A stretch of 64,000 nt of DNA from JBBQXK01 sp052387255 (GCA_052387255.1 JBQTJI010000015.1:11603-75602); one strand, 5' to 3'; positions 33,779 through 42,670 are shown, counted from the first letter of the stretch. Translations and numbers: made by a program. Notes: generated from the sequence alone by a model not told the origin.

Positions 33779-34368
33779 GCGATCCTGTGGCGGTGCTGCA
33801 GTACTGGCTGAACACGGTCGGGCCCGTCGGCTGGTACAAGGGCGGCGAGGATCTGGACGACGATGTGCGCGCCCGCTGGCAGGACCTGTGGGAAGCCGCG
33901 GAAGCGGGGGGCCTCGACCACTGGACAGAGGGGCCGGTGGGCAGCCTCGCCTTCATCATCCTGACCGACCAGTTTCCGCGCAACATGTTCCGCGACCAGG
34001 CCCGCGCCTTTGCCACCGACGCGGCCGCCCGCGCCGCCGCGCGCCGCGCGCTCGAGGCGGGATGGGACATGGCCGTGCCCGAACCCGAACGACAGTTCAT
34101 GTATCTGCCGTTCGAACATTCCGAGGACGCAGACGATCAGGCACTTTCGGTCAGGCTGTTCACGGACCGCCTGCCGTCGCAGCCCGACAACATCCTCCAT
34201 GCCCGCGTGCATGCCGAGGTGATCCGCCGCCATGGCCGCTTCCCGACGCGGAACGCAGCACTTGGCCGGGCGAACACGCCCGAAGAGGACGCCTACCTGG
34301 CCGAGGGCGGCTATGTGGCGCTGGTCAGGGCGATGCGCGACCCGGCGCAGGATCCACCGCAGGACTGA
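33775..34368 (+). CDS. DUF924 family protein
   Basis: 197 residues: WYKGGEDLDDDVRARWQDLWEAA, LAFIILTDQFPRNMFRDQARAF, FMYLPFEHSEDADDQ and VIRRHGRFPTRNAALGRA, the four blocks that define DUF924 (a TPR-like helical fold). Function unknown. Coupled to the MFS gene by an ATGA overlap and followed by a strong hairpin. Confidence 0.9.
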   Translation: MSDPVAVLQYWLNTVGPVGWYKGGEDLDDDVRARWQDLWEAAEAGGLDHWTEGPVGSLAFIILTDQFPRNMFRDQARAFATDAAARAAARRALEAGWDMAVPEPERQFMYLPFEHSEDADDQALSVRLFTDRLPSQPDNILHARVHAEVIRRHGRFPTRNAALGRANTPEEDAYLAEGGYVALVRAMRDPAQDPPQD

Positions 34369-34382
34369 CGCGGCAGACGGCG

Positions 34383-34425
34383 CGCCTCCCTCTCCCCTCG
34401 GGGGAGAGGGAGGGGGTGAGGGGGG
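34383..34425 (+). terminator. Palindromic repeat A: 13-bp stem hairpin after the DUF924 gene
   Basis: CCTCCCTCTCCCC (34385-34397), loop TCG, then GGGGAGAGGGAGG, followed by GGGTGAGGGGG. It begins 17 bases after the DUF924 stop and would terminate the queA/MFS/DUF924 run. The 43-nt unit recurs with one mismatch in reverse orientation at 60826-60868 inside cobB, and a relative is at 40356-40410. Confidence 0.75.
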
Positions 34426-34449
34426 AACAGCGCCGGTCGCCCGGTGCCA

Positions 34450-34470
34450 GCCATGCATCCATTGCATGGC
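34450..34470. other. Small hairpin upstream of lpd
   Basis: GCCATGCA-TCCAT-TGCATGGC, eight perfect pairs, 74 bases before the lpd start, in the gap between repeat A and lpd. It could lie in or near the lpd leader; no function can be assigned. Confidence 0.35.
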
Positions 34471-34543
34471 GTTGCGGCGGCGGGTTTGTTGCGACGCTGC
34501 GCGTTGTGGTTTAAGGGTCAACCAGTTTTCCGGGGAGGGACGC

Positions 34544-35941
34544 ATGGCTGCCACGAAGTTCGACATGATCGTGATCGGTGCCGGGCCGGGCGGCTACGTC
34601 GCGGCGATCCGGGGCTCGCAACTGGGCCTCAAGGTCGCCATCGTCGAACGCGAGCATCTGGGCGGCATCTGCCTGAACTGGGGCTGCATCCCGACCAAGG
34701 CGCTGCTGCGGTCGGCAGAAGTCTTTCATCTCATGCACCGGGCCAAGGAGTTCGGGCTGAAGGTCGAGGGCATCGGGTTCGACCTGGCCGCCGTGGTCGC
34801 GCGGTCGCGCGGGGTGGCCAAGCAATTGTCGGGCGGCATCGGCCATCTGATGAAGAAGAACAAGGTGACAGTGTTCATGGGGGCGGCCATGCTGGCCGGG
34901 GATGGCAAGGTGTCGGTCAAGACCGACAAGGGTTCCGAGGAGCTTGAGTCCGCGAACATCGTGGTTGCCACGGGGGCGCGGGCGCGCGAACTGCCGGGGC
35001 TCGAGGCGGACGGCGACCTCGTGTGGTCCTACAAGCATGCGCTGGTCGCCAGCCGCATGCCGAAAAAGCTGCTGGTCATCGGTTCGGGCGCCATCGGCAT
35101 CGAGTTTGCCAGCTTCTTCAACACGCTCGGGTCCGACACCACGGTGGTCGAGGTGATGGACCGCATCCTGCCCGTGGAAGATGCCGAGATCGCCGCCTTC
35201 GCCAAGAAGGCCTTCGTCAAGCAGGGCATGACCATCCTCGAGAAGGCATCGGTCAAGAAGCTGGACCGCAAGCCGGGGCAGGGCGTGACCGCCCATATCG
35301 AGCAGGGCGGCAAGGTGGAAACCCGCGACTACGACACGGTCATCTCCGCCGTGGGCATCGTCGGCAATGTCGAGAACCTGGGGCTCGAGGCCCTGGGCGT
35401 GAAGATCGACCGCACCCATGTGGTGACGGACGAATACTGTCGCACGGGCGTTCAGGGCGTCTTTGCCATCGGCGACATCGCCGGGGCCCCCTGGCTGGCC
35501 CACAAGGCCAGCCACGAGGGCGTGATGGTGGCCGAACTGATCGCGGGCGGCCATCCCCACCCGATCAAGCCCAATTCCATCGCGGGCTGCACCTATTGCC
35601 AGCCGCAGGTGGCCTCGGTCGGCCTGACCGAGGAAAAGGCCAAGGCGGCGGGGCATACGGTCAAGGTCGGGCGTTTCCCCTTCATCGGCAACGGCAAGGC
35701 CATTGCGCTTGGCGAATCCGAGGGGATGATCAAGACCGTCTTCGACGCCACGTCCGGCGAACTCTTGGGCGCGCACATGATCGGGGCGGAAGTGACCGAA
35801 CTGATCCAGGGCTATGTCGTGGGCCGCACGCTCGAGACGACCGAGGCGGAACTGATGGAAACCGTCTTCCCGCACCCGACCCTGTCCGAGATGATGCACG
35901 AGGCGGTGCTGGACGCCTACGGCCGGGCGCTGCATTTCTAG
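34544..35941 (+). CDS. lpdA: Dihydrolipoyl dehydrogenase
   Basis: 465 residues. FAD-binding motif IVIGAGPGGYVAAIRGSQLG, the redox disulfide in GGICLNWGCIPTKALLR, NAD-binding LVIGSGAIGIEFASFF, FAIGDIAGAPWLAHKASHEG and the C-terminal HPHPTLSEMMHE-type His-Glu pair (VFPHPTLSEMMHEAVLD). It reoxidises the lipoyl domains of 2-oxoacid dehydrogenases or the glycine cleavage system; the partner E1/E2 genes are not in the window. The ATG at 34544 follows a strong GGGGAGGGA RBS. Confidence 0.95.
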   Translation: MAATKFDMIVIGAGPGGYVAAIRGSQLGLKVAIVEREHLGGICLNWGCIPTKALLRSAEVFHLMHRAKEFGLKVEGIGFDLAAVVARSRGVAKQLSGGIGHLMKKNKVTVFMGAAMLAGDGKVSVKTDKGSEELESANIVVATGARARELPGLEADGDLVWSYKHALVASRMPKKLLVIGSGAIGIEFASFFNTLGSDTTVVEVMDRILPVEDAEIAAFAKKAFVKQGMTILEKASVKKLDRKPGQGVTAHIEQGGKVETRDYDTVISAVGIVGNVENLGLEALGVKIDRTHVVTDEYCRTGVQGVFAIGDIAGAPWLAHKASHEGVMVAELIAGGHPHPIKPNSIAGCTYCQPQVASVGLTEEKAKAAGHTVKVGRFPFIGNGKAIALGESEGMIKTVFDATSGELLGAHMIGAEVTELIQGYVVGRTLETTEAELMETVFPHPTLSEMMHEAVLDAYGRALHF

Positions 35942-35980
35942 CGCAGGCGTCGGCTGATGTGCACGGGCGGCCGTTGGCGG

Positions 35981-36041
35981 GTAGGGTGCGTGCTTGCACG
36001 CACCGCCCGGCGCGAACGGTGCGTGCAAGCACGCCCCCTAC
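35981..36041. repeat. Intergenic inverted repeat, 24-bp arms
   Basis: The left arm (35981-36004, starting GTAGGGTGCGTGCTTGCACG) and the right arm (36018-36041) are reverse complements with one mismatch; each arm holds the palindrome GTGCGTGCTTGCACGCAC or its complement. It sits between the convergent lpd and amidohydrolase genes; the right arm supplies the amidohydrolase stop codon. Related in design and position to the repeat at 18273-18342. Confidence 0.8.
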
Positions 36042-37666
36042 GCGAAGTCACCGTGCCGATGCACTTCGCGCCCCTTGAACAGGGTCAGCAGCACCTGCGT
36101 GTCGCCGATCTGCCCATGCGGCACCGCAAAGATGTCGCGGTCGAGCACGATCAGATCGGCGGAGAATCCCGGTGACAGCCGCCCGGTATGGGCCCCGCGC
36201 CAGCAGGCGGCGGCGGCGTTCACGGTATAGCCCTGAACCGCCTCGGCCACGGTCAGGCGTTCGGCGGGCAGGAAGACGGGGGCCGATCCTTCGCGCGCGA
36301 GGGGCTGGCGGGTGACGGCGATCTCGATGATCTCGAAGGGGTTGAGCGTGCTGACCGCGAAATCCGACGACAGGCAGTACGCCGCACCCGCATCCAGCAT
36401 CTGGCGGAAGGCATAGGTCTGGGCCAGCCGGTCGGGGCCGATCATCTCGAGGGCGATGTCGGGCACGGTCGGGTCGTAACGCGCCCACAAGGGCTGGATG
36501 TTGGCCATGGCCCCCAGGGCGGCGATGCGCGGGATGTCGGCGGGATCGACCGACTGCAGGTGGGCCAGCTGGTGCAGGCCGGGCCATGGGCCATTCGCCC
36601 GCCGGGCGGTCTCGAACCCGTCCAGCGCGGCGCGGGCGGCGGCGTCGCCGATGACATGCACATGGATCTGGAACCGCGCGGCATCAAGCGCCGTGAACAG
36701 GGCGGCGATCTGGTCGGGGGTGAACATCACGGGCGCATTGCCGCCGCCCGCGTCGGCATAGGGGGCCAGCATCGCGGCCGTGCGGTTCTCGAACACGCCA
36801 TCGAAGAAGAACTTGGCGGAATGGATGTGGAAATCGGGGCCGGGATGGGCGGCCCGCAGGGCGGTCAGGCGGGCCAGCGCGGAGTCGGCCGTGTCCTTTG
36901 CGGTGACCAGTGCTGCGCCTGCCACGCGCAGGGTCAATGCGCCCTGTGCGGCCAGCGCACCATAGGCCGCGACGTTGTGGTCGACCACGCGCGGGTCGAT
37001 GATGCCGGTCAACCCGTGGCGGTTGGCATGGGCCTGCCCGGCCCTTGCGCCCGCAAGGAATTCGTCGGGGCCAAGGGCGGGCAGGAACCGCATGGCAAAA
37101 TGGATCGCGTCTTCGTGCAGCATGCCGGTCGCTTGGCCCGTGGCGTCGCGCACGAAATGGCCGTTGGCTGGGTCGGGCGTGTCATTGCCGATGCCGCAGA
37201 GCTCAATCGCACGGCTGTTCAGGCAGGCACAGTGACCGCTGTTGTCATAGAGGATCGCCGGGCGGTCGCTGACCACCGCGTCGATGACGGCCGCCGTCAG
37301 ATTGTGGTCGCCGTACAGGCCCGGCTGCCAGCCGGTGCCGATGACGACGGGCAGGGTGACCTTTGCGGCATGGTCTGCCACGGCCCTTTGCAGGGCGGGC
37401 ACGCCCTGCACATCCCACAGCGCCGCTGCCGTCACCATGTCGGTGCCGCCGTCCATCAGGTGCACATGCGCGTCCTGGAACCCCGGCAGCACCAGCCGCC
37501 CCCTTAGGTCGATCACCTGCGTTCCCGGCCCCGCCATCGCCCGGATGTCGGCATCCGACCCCAGCCGCAGGATTCGGCCCGCGCCAATGGCGATCCCCCG
37601 CGCGCGGGGGCAGGCCGTGTCCATCGTGCGGATGTCGGCATTCACCAGGATCAGGTCGGGGGTCAT
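36038..37666 (-). CDS. Amidohydrolase family protein, YtcJ-like
   Basis: 542 residues. N-terminal small beta domain (LILVNADIRTMD), then VLPGFQDAHVHLMDGG with the HxH metal site at the first strand, a long TIM barrel with LHQLAHLQSVDP and LSSDFAVSTLNPF (later metal/active-site positions), and a C-terminal GYTVNAAAACWRGAHTGRLSPGFSADLIVLD. The YtcJ group is thought to hydrolyse C-N bonds in amides, imides or formyl/acyl amino compounds. Last gene of the leftward catabolic cluster, coupled to the cupin gene (ATGA). The substrate is presumably an intermediate of that pathway. Confidence 0.87.
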   Translation of the reverse strand: MTPDLILVNADIRTMDTACPRARGIAIGAGRILRLGSDADIRAMAGPGTQVIDLRGRLVLPGFQDAHVHLMDGGTDMVTAAALWDVQGVPALQRAVADHAAKVTLPVVIGTGWQPGLYGDHNLTAAVIDAVVSDRPAILYDNSGHCACLNSRAIELCGIGNDTPDPANGHFVRDATGQATGMLHEDAIHFAMRFLPALGPDEFLAGARAGQAHANRHGLTGIIDPRVVDHNVAAYGALAAQGALTLRVAGAALVTAKDTADSALARLTALRAAHPGPDFHIHSAKFFFDGVFENRTAAMLAPYADAGGGNAPVMFTPDQIAALFTALDAARFQIHVHVIGDAAARAALDGFETARRANGPWPGLHQLAHLQSVDPADIPRIAALGAMANIQPLWARYDPTVPDIALEMIGPDRLAQTYAFRQMLDAGAAYCLSSDFAVSTLNPFEIIEIAVTRQPLAREGSAPVFLPAERLTVAEAVQGYTVNAAAACWRGAHTGRLSPGFSADLIVLDRDIFAVPHGQIGDTQVLLTLFKGREVHRHGDFA

Positions 37667-38502
37667 GCCCGCTCCAGTTCCGCCCAGTCCTCTGCCGGGA
37701 TCACATAGGCCACTTCGTTCACATCCCGCGTCCAGCCGACGATGGCCAGGAACGGCACCGCCCCGACCTTGGTCGCATGCGGGTCATGGGGGTTGTTCCA
37801 GACGGGTTCATGCGCGGGCTTGATCGTCAGGTCCTTGCCGGGGCCGAACCGCCAGCCGTGCGGGCCGGTCAGCGGCACATACAACTCGGGTGCCGCATGG
37901 GCGTGGTCGCGGTACAGCACATGCGGCGCGATCAGGAACAAGTCCAGGCTATAGTCGCGCGCCCGGATCGGCCCGTCCTCATCCGCGATGTACGCATAGG
38001 CGTGGCCCATGGCAAATGCGTCGCCGATCTGGGCGCGGGGGTAGGCGTCATAGGTGATCCATCTCAGATGCGGCGCAGCCGCCGCGATGGCCGCGGACAG
38101 GGCGGGGTGGGTGGCCTCCAGCGCCGCCAGCGCCGTGCCCAGGTGGCGCGTGACCACCGGGTTCGGCGGGCCTGCCGCAACCTCTGGCGCAAAGGGCCGC
38201 AGCGCGCCCAGACCGGCCCGCACCTCGGGCACGCCGGGGCCGGGCAGGGTGGCCAGATACCCGTCGACGGCTTCTGCCAGGGTTGCAATGATTCCGGACG
38301 GGGACAGTCCCCGCGACGCCAGGACCGCCGCCGGATCCTCGGCGTCCAGATTGGCGCAGATGCGATAGACCTCCAGCATCTCGGCCCCGATCAGCCCGGC
38401 GTTGAACAGCGTCATCGCCGCGCCATAGCGCAGCCGTCCCGACCCCGGCCGACCCAGGGGGGTGGCCAGCAGCGCCCTTGCATCATCCAGTGTCCCGCTC
38501 AT
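37663..38502 (-). CDS. DMSP-lyase-like cupin protein
   Basis: 279 residues. A helical N-terminal half is followed by a cupin barrel with metal ligands in YRDHAHAAPELYVPLTG (HxHx3E) and a later His (NNPHDPHATKVG). The fold and motif match the dimethylsulfoniopropionate-lyase cupin family (DddL/DddQ relatives), but many members of that Pfam group are not proven DMSP lyases. Here it is coupled on both sides (ATGA) to a PotI-like permease and an amidohydrolase, a setting more like amine catabolism. It may cleave a beta-positioned onium group by elimination, which would be the quaternary-amine equivalent of DMSP cleavage. Speculative. Confidence 0.68.
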   Translation of the reverse strand: MSGTLDDARALLATPLGRPGSGRLRYGAAMTLFNAGLIGAEMLEVYRICANLDAEDPAAVLASRGLSPSGIIATLAEAVDGYLATLPGPGVPEVRAGLGALRPFAPEVAAGPPNPVVTRHLGTALAALEATHPALSAAIAAAAPHLRWITYDAYPRAQIGDAFAMGHAYAYIADEDGPIRARDYSLDLFLIAPHVLYRDHAHAAPELYVPLTGPHGWRFGPGKDLTIKPAHEPVWNNPHDPHATKVGAVPFLAIVGWTRDVNEVAYVIPAEDWAELERA

Positions 38503-39341
38503 GCGGCATTCTCCCGATACGCCATCCGTGCATCCTTTTCGCGCCGCCGCTCGGACCGGTGCAGGATGTACCCCGCCACGGCCACGCCGATCCCTACCGC
38601 CACGACCATCAGCGTGGCCAGCGCGTTGATGTCGGGGGTGACGCCCAGCTTCACCTTGGACCAGATCAGAAGCGGCAGCGTGGTGTTGCCGGGGCCGGTG
38701 GTGAACTGGGTGATGACGACATCGTCCAGGCTGATGGTGAAGGCCAGAAGCCAGCCCGACAGGATGGCCGGGCTGATCACCGGCAGGGTCACGTCGCGCA
38801 TCACCTGCCAGGGGCGGGACCCGAGGTCCATCGCCGCCTCCTCTATCGCCCGGTCGGCGGACAGCATGCGCGAATGCACGATGGTGGTGACGAAGACCAT
38901 GGAAAAGGTGATATGCGCCAAGGTGATGGTGGTAAAGCCGCGGCTGCCGGGCCAGCCGGTGGTTTCCGCCATCAGGATGAACATCATCAGCATCGAGATG
39001 CCGGTGATCACCTCGGGCATCACCAGGGGTGCGGTGACGAGGCCCGAGAACAGGGTGCGCCCACGGAACCGGCGGAACCGGGCAAGGGCGACGCCCGCCA
39101 TGGTGCCGAGGATGGTGGCGATGGTGGCCGACACGAGCGCGATCTTCAGCGACAGCACCAGCGCCGCCATCACCTGCCGGTTCGACCAGAGCGAGGCATA
39201 CCACTTGGTCGAGAACCCGCCCCAGACGGTGACCAGCCGCGACCCGTTGAAGGAATAGACGATCATTGACAGGATCGGGATGTACAGGAACGCGAACCCG
39301 AAACACAGGATGACGATGAGGAGGGTCGAGTTGCGGGTCAT
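38499..39341 (-). CDS. ABC transporter permease, PotI/PotC-like
   Basis: 280 residues with six hydrophobic segments and the permease EAA loop EEAAMDLGSRPWQVMRDVTLP, which docks on the ATPase. A start-proximal helix (LIVILCFGFAFLYIPILSM) is typical of PotC/PotI. It is coupled to the PotH-like permease gene (ATGA) and to the cupin gene downstream. With PotH-, PotG- and PotF-like neighbours it forms a complete importer for a cationic or amine-type substrate. Confidence 0.9.
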   Translation of the reverse strand: MTRNSTLLIVILCFGFAFLYIPILSMIVYSFNGSRLVTVWGGFSTKWYASLWSNRQVMAALVLSLKIALVSATIATILGTMAGVALARFRRFRGRTLFSGLVTAPLVMPEVITGISMLMMFILMAETTGWPGSRGFTTITLAHITFSMVFVTTIVHSRMLSADRAIEEAAMDLGSRPWQVMRDVTLPVISPAILSGWLLAFTISLDDVVITQFTTGPGNTTLPLLIWSKVKLGVTPDINALATLMVVAVGIGVAVAGYILHRSERRREKDARMAYRENAA

Positions 39342-40279
39342 GGCGGCAGCTCCCGCCGCGCCTCGGCCTTGGACTGGAAGTGCGTGTAGGCGATCATCGG
39401 GAACACCATCAGGAACAGCATGGCGACGGCGACCGACGACGCCATCGGCCAGTCGCGCGCGACGGCAAACTCGTCGCTGATGACGCGCCCGATCATGGGC
39501 CTTGCGGAATCGCCGACCAGCGACGGGATCACCAGTTCGCCCGCAGCAGGGATGAACACCAGAAGGCCGCCGGCGATGATGCCGGGGATCGACTGGGGCA
39601 GGGTGACATCGAGAAACACGCGCATGGGGCGCGACCCCAGATCCATCGCGGCCTCGTTCAGGTTGGGGTCCAGCCGTTCGAGGTTGGCGTAAAGCGGCAG
39701 GATCATGAACGGAAGGTAGGTATAGACCATCACCAGGCAGACGGCGAAGTTGGAGTGCATCATCGGCAGGGAATTCAGCGCCCAGGCTTCGGGCGTCACG
39801 GCATTGTACCACCCGGTCAGCATCTGGTTGAACCAGCTTTTCGACCCCATCAGCCCCATCCAGGCATAGACGCGCAGCAGGAACGACGTCCAGAACGGCA
39901 GGATCACCAGCATCATCAGCACCGTCCGCCAGCCCCGCCCGACCCGCGTCAGGGCCAGCGCCATGGGATAGCCGATCAACAGGCACAAGACCGTCGCCGT
40001 CGCGGCATTGACCAGCGAGGTCAGGAAGGCGCGCAGGTACAGCGGGTCGGTCACCAGCCGCGCATAGCCTTCCAGGTTGACCACCGGGTTCTCGCCACCA
40101 TAGCCGAAGGGGGGCGCGGTCGGGGTGCGGGTGGCCACCGACATGGCCAGGACGATCAGGAACGGCACCAGGAACAGCAGGACCAGCCAGACATAGGGCA
40201 CCGCGATGACGATGTCGGACCAGCCGCGCCGGTGGAACCAGCGGGCGAACCCGCTTCCGTGATCGGCCCCGGTGTTCAT
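39338..40279 (-). CDS. ABC transporter permease, PotH/PotB-like
   Basis: 313 residues, six hydrophobic segments, EAA loop NEAAMDLGSRPMRVFLDVTLP region, and the PotB/PotH hallmark LPFWTSFLLRVYAWMGLM in the third segment. It is separated from the upstream ATPase gene by 151 bases containing palindromic repeat B, so it may be expressed less than the ATPase and binding protein or from its own promoter. Confidence 0.9.
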   Translation of the reverse strand: MNTGADHGSGFARWFHRRGWSDIVIAVPYVWLVLLFLVPFLIVLAMSVATRTPTAPPFGYGGENPVVNLEGYARLVTDPLYLRAFLTSLVNAATATVLCLLIGYPMALALTRVGRGWRTVLMMLVILPFWTSFLLRVYAWMGLMGSKSWFNQMLTGWYNAVTPEAWALNSLPMMHSNFAVCLVMVYTYLPFMILPLYANLERLDPNLNEAAMDLGSRPMRVFLDVTLPQSIPGIIAGGLLVFIPAAGELVIPSLVGDSARPMIGRVISDEFAVARDWPMASSVAVAMLFLMVFPMIAYTHFQSKAEARRELPP

Positions 40280-40355
40280 CTTGGCTCACGTATCCCCGCC
40301 GGAGGCTCCTGTGCCTGCCAACCCCGCAACGCCCGATTGCGGTGCACGGACGATG

Positions 40356-40410
40356 CCGCAGCGCCCCCTCTCCCCTTGGGGGAGAGGGCCGGGGTGAGGG
40401 GGTGCTGCGG
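40356..40410. repeat. Palindromic repeat B between potG-like and potH-like genes
   Basis: Outer arms CCGCAGC and GCTGCGG enclose CCCTCTCCCC (40366-40375), loop TTG, GGGGAGAGGG, then GCCGGGGTGAGGGGG. Clearly related to repeat A (34383-34425) and the cobB copy (60826-60868). It lies in the only sizeable gap of the 12-gene cluster and could attenuate read-through or stabilise the upstream mRNA. Confidence 0.75.
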
Positions 40411-40430
40411 TCGTGTCGGCGGCATGCCCC

Positions 40431-41525
40431 TCACTCCACCAGCAGGATCGCCGCGTCGGGCGCGAAGGACACCCACACCGCATCGTCCCAGTCGGCCACG
40501 CGGCCCCCTTCGCCCGTCCGCGCGGCGTTGACGGCGTGGGCCGACAGCAGCGCCCCCGAGGGCAGCACGATGCGGTAGAGCGAATCCTTGCCGAAATAGG
40601 CCAGGTCCTTGACCCGGCCCTGCACCGCGTTCGGCCCCTCGGGCCGGGCGCGCGCGATCGCCACCTTCTCGGGCCGCAGGGCCAGCGTGACCGGCCCGCC
40701 GGCCGTCAGTCCCGGCACGGCGCGGGCGGTGACGGTGGCGGCGAAGTCGGGCACCTCGACCTGCGCGAGGTCGCCGTCCACCGCCGCCACCCGCCCCGCC
40801 AGAAAGGTGATCGACCCGATGAAGCCCGCGACAAACCGGCTGGCGGGATATTCGTAGATGTCGGTCGGGGTGCCGACCTGCATCACCTGGCCCTTGTCCA
40901 TCACCGCGATGCGGCTGGCCAGCGTCATCGCCTCTTCCTGGTCGTGCGTCACCACGATGAATGTCACGCCGGTGCGTTCCTGAATGCTCATCAGCTCGAA
41001 CTGGGTCTGTTCGCGCAGCTTTTTGTCCAGCGCCGCCAGGGGTTCGTCCAGCAGCAGCAGTTTCGGCTGCCGCGCCAGCGCGCGGGCCAGCGCCACGCGC
41101 TGCCGCTGGCCGCCGGAAATCTGGTGCGGCTTGCGCGCCTCGAGCCCCGTCAGTTGCACGAGGTCGAGCATCGCCTTCACCCGCGCCGCGCGTTCGCCCG
41201 ATGTCATGCGTTCGTGCTTCAGCCCGTAGCCCACGTTCGCGGCCACGGTCATGTGCGGGAACAGGGCATAGCTCTGGAACATCATGTGCACGGGGCGGTC
41301 CCAGGGTGCGACGCCCGACATGTCCTGCCCGTCCAGCAGGATGCGCCCCGCCGTCGGCTCCTCGAACCCCGCCAGCATGCGCAGCAGCGTGGTCTTGCCG
41401 CAGCCGGACCCGCCCAGCAGGGCGAAAATCTCGCCCCGCGCAATCGTCAGGGACACGTCGCGCACCGCCTCGAACGTGCCGAAGCGTTTCGTCACGCCCT
41501 GTACCGCCAGGAACGGTTCGCTCAA
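40431..41525 (-). CDS. ABC transporter ATP-binding protein, PotG-like
   Basis: 364 residues. Walker A GGSGCGKTTLLRMLAGFE (the GGSG form typical of PotG), Q-loop FQSYALFPHM, signature ISGGQRQRVALARAL, Walker B LLLLDEPLAALD, switch His in VVTHDQEEAMTLA, then a C-terminal TOBE domain. The start is a TTG at 41525, one base after the binding-protein stop region; no better ATG is in frame. Drives uptake by the PotF/H/I-like partners. Confidence 0.92.
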   Translation of the reverse strand: MSEPFLAVQGVTKRFGTFEAVRDVSLTIARGEIFALLGGSGCGKTTLLRMLAGFEEPTAGRILLDGQDMSGVAPWDRPVHMMFQSYALFPHMTVAANVGYGLKHERMTSGERAARVKAMLDLVQLTGLEARKPHQISGGQRQRVALARALARQPKLLLLDEPLAALDKKLREQTQFELMSIQERTGVTFIVVTHDQEEAMTLASRIAVMDKGQVMQVGTPTDIYEYPASRFVAGFIGSITFLAGRVAAVDGDLAQVEVPDFAATVTARAVPGLTAGGPVTLALRPEKVAIARARPEGPNAVQGRVKDLAYFGKDSLYRIVLPSGALLSAHAVNAARTGEGGRVADWDDAVWVSFAPDAAILLVE

Positions 41526-41526
41526 G

Positions 41527-42639
41527 TCAGCCCGCCTTGATCGTGGCCCAGGCGCGGTTGATCTCTCGGTCCTGCTCCTCGGTCTGGGTGCGGGTGGTGT
41601 AGAGCCGCTTCATCGATTCGGCATCCGGATAGACGGCGGGGTCGGACGCGATGGCAGGATCGACCAGCGCCGTCGCCGCCGCGTTGGCATTGGCATAGCC
41701 GGTGTAGTCCGTGCACGCCGCGATCACCTCGGGGCGCAGGAGGTAGGCGAGGAAGGCATGGGACTGGTCGACCTTGGTCGAGTCGGCCGGCAGGGCCCAG
41801 GTGTCGAACCACATCGGCGCGCCCGACTTGGGCACGTGATAGGCCAGGTTCAGCTCGATCCCCGCCTCGGCGGCGCGGGCCTTGGCCACGCCATAGTCGC
41901 CCGACCACGAGTTGACGACGCAGAGTTCCTGGTTGGCGATGGCGGTGACGTAGTTCGAGTTGTCGAAGGTGGTGATGTGCGGGCGGATTTTCGCGAAAGC
42001 CTCGGCCATCGTGGCATATTCCGCGGCCCCCGCCGTGTTCGGGTCCAGCCCCAGCCAGGACAGCACGGTGAAGCCGATGTCGGTCGGGCTGTCGAGGATC
42101 GAGATGCCGCAATCGGCCAGCTTTTCGGCATTCGCCGGGTCGAAGACGGTGGCCAGGTCGGCCAGGTCGGCGTCGGGCAGGCGTTCCTTCACCATGTCGA
42201 CATTGTAGGTGAACCCGACCGAGCCCCACATGTAGGGCAACCCGTACTGGTTGCCGGGATCGTAGCCTTCGCAGATCTTCAGGATGGTGGGGTCGAGGTT
42301 TTCCCAGCCCGGCAGCTTGGAGCGGTCGAGCTTCTGGTAGATGCCGGAGGTGATGAATTGCGGCAGGCTGACACCCGCCATCAGCACCACGTCATAGCCC
42401 GACTGCCCGGCCAGCAACTTGGCCTGCATTTCCTCGGAGGAGGCATAGAGGTCATAGACCACCTCGATCCCGGTCTCGGCGGTAAAGTCGGCCAGCGTCG
42501 TCTCGCCGATGTAGTCGGACCAGTTGTAGACGTTGATCGACCTGGTCTGCGCCCAGGACGGGCGCACCCAGGGGGTGGCAAGGCCCGCGGCCATCGTGGC
42601 CAAGGTGGCGCGCCGGGTCAGAAGTCCTTTCGTTGACAT
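41527..42639 (-). CDS. ABC transporter substrate-binding protein, PotF/PotD-like
   Basis: 370 residues. A signal peptide with twin Arg (LTRRATLATMAAG) suggests Tat export. The mature part starts INVYNWSDYIGE, the signature of polyamine-binding proteins, and continues with GYDVVLMAGVSLPQF, YMWGSVGFTYN and YAN-NAAAT near the end. The WSDY opening provides part of the amine pocket in PotD/PotF; which residues bind here and what ligand cannot be read by eye. The ATG at 42639 follows AGGAAAGG. Placement with Rieske and GcvT-like genes suggests an N-methylated or quaternary amine rather than plain putrescine; this is inference. Confidence 0.88.
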   Translation of the reverse strand: MSTKGLLTRRATLATMAAGLATPWVRPSWAQTRSINVYNWSDYIGETTLADFTAETGIEVVYDLYASSEEMQAKLLAGQSGYDVVLMAGVSLPQFITSGIYQKLDRSKLPGWENLDPTILKICEGYDPGNQYGLPYMWGSVGFTYNVDMVKERLPDADLADLATVFDPANAEKLADCGISILDSPTDIGFTVLSWLGLDPNTAGAAEYATMAEAFAKIRPHITTFDNSNYVTAIANQELCVVNSWSGDYGVAKARAAEAGIELNLAYHVPKSGAPMWFDTWALPADSTKVDQSHAFLAYLLRPEVIAACTDYTGYANANAAATALVDPAIASDPAVYPDAESMKRLYTTRTQTEEQDREINRAWATIKAG

Positions 42640-42670
42640 CGTGGCATCCTTTCCTGGTGTCATGTTTTTG

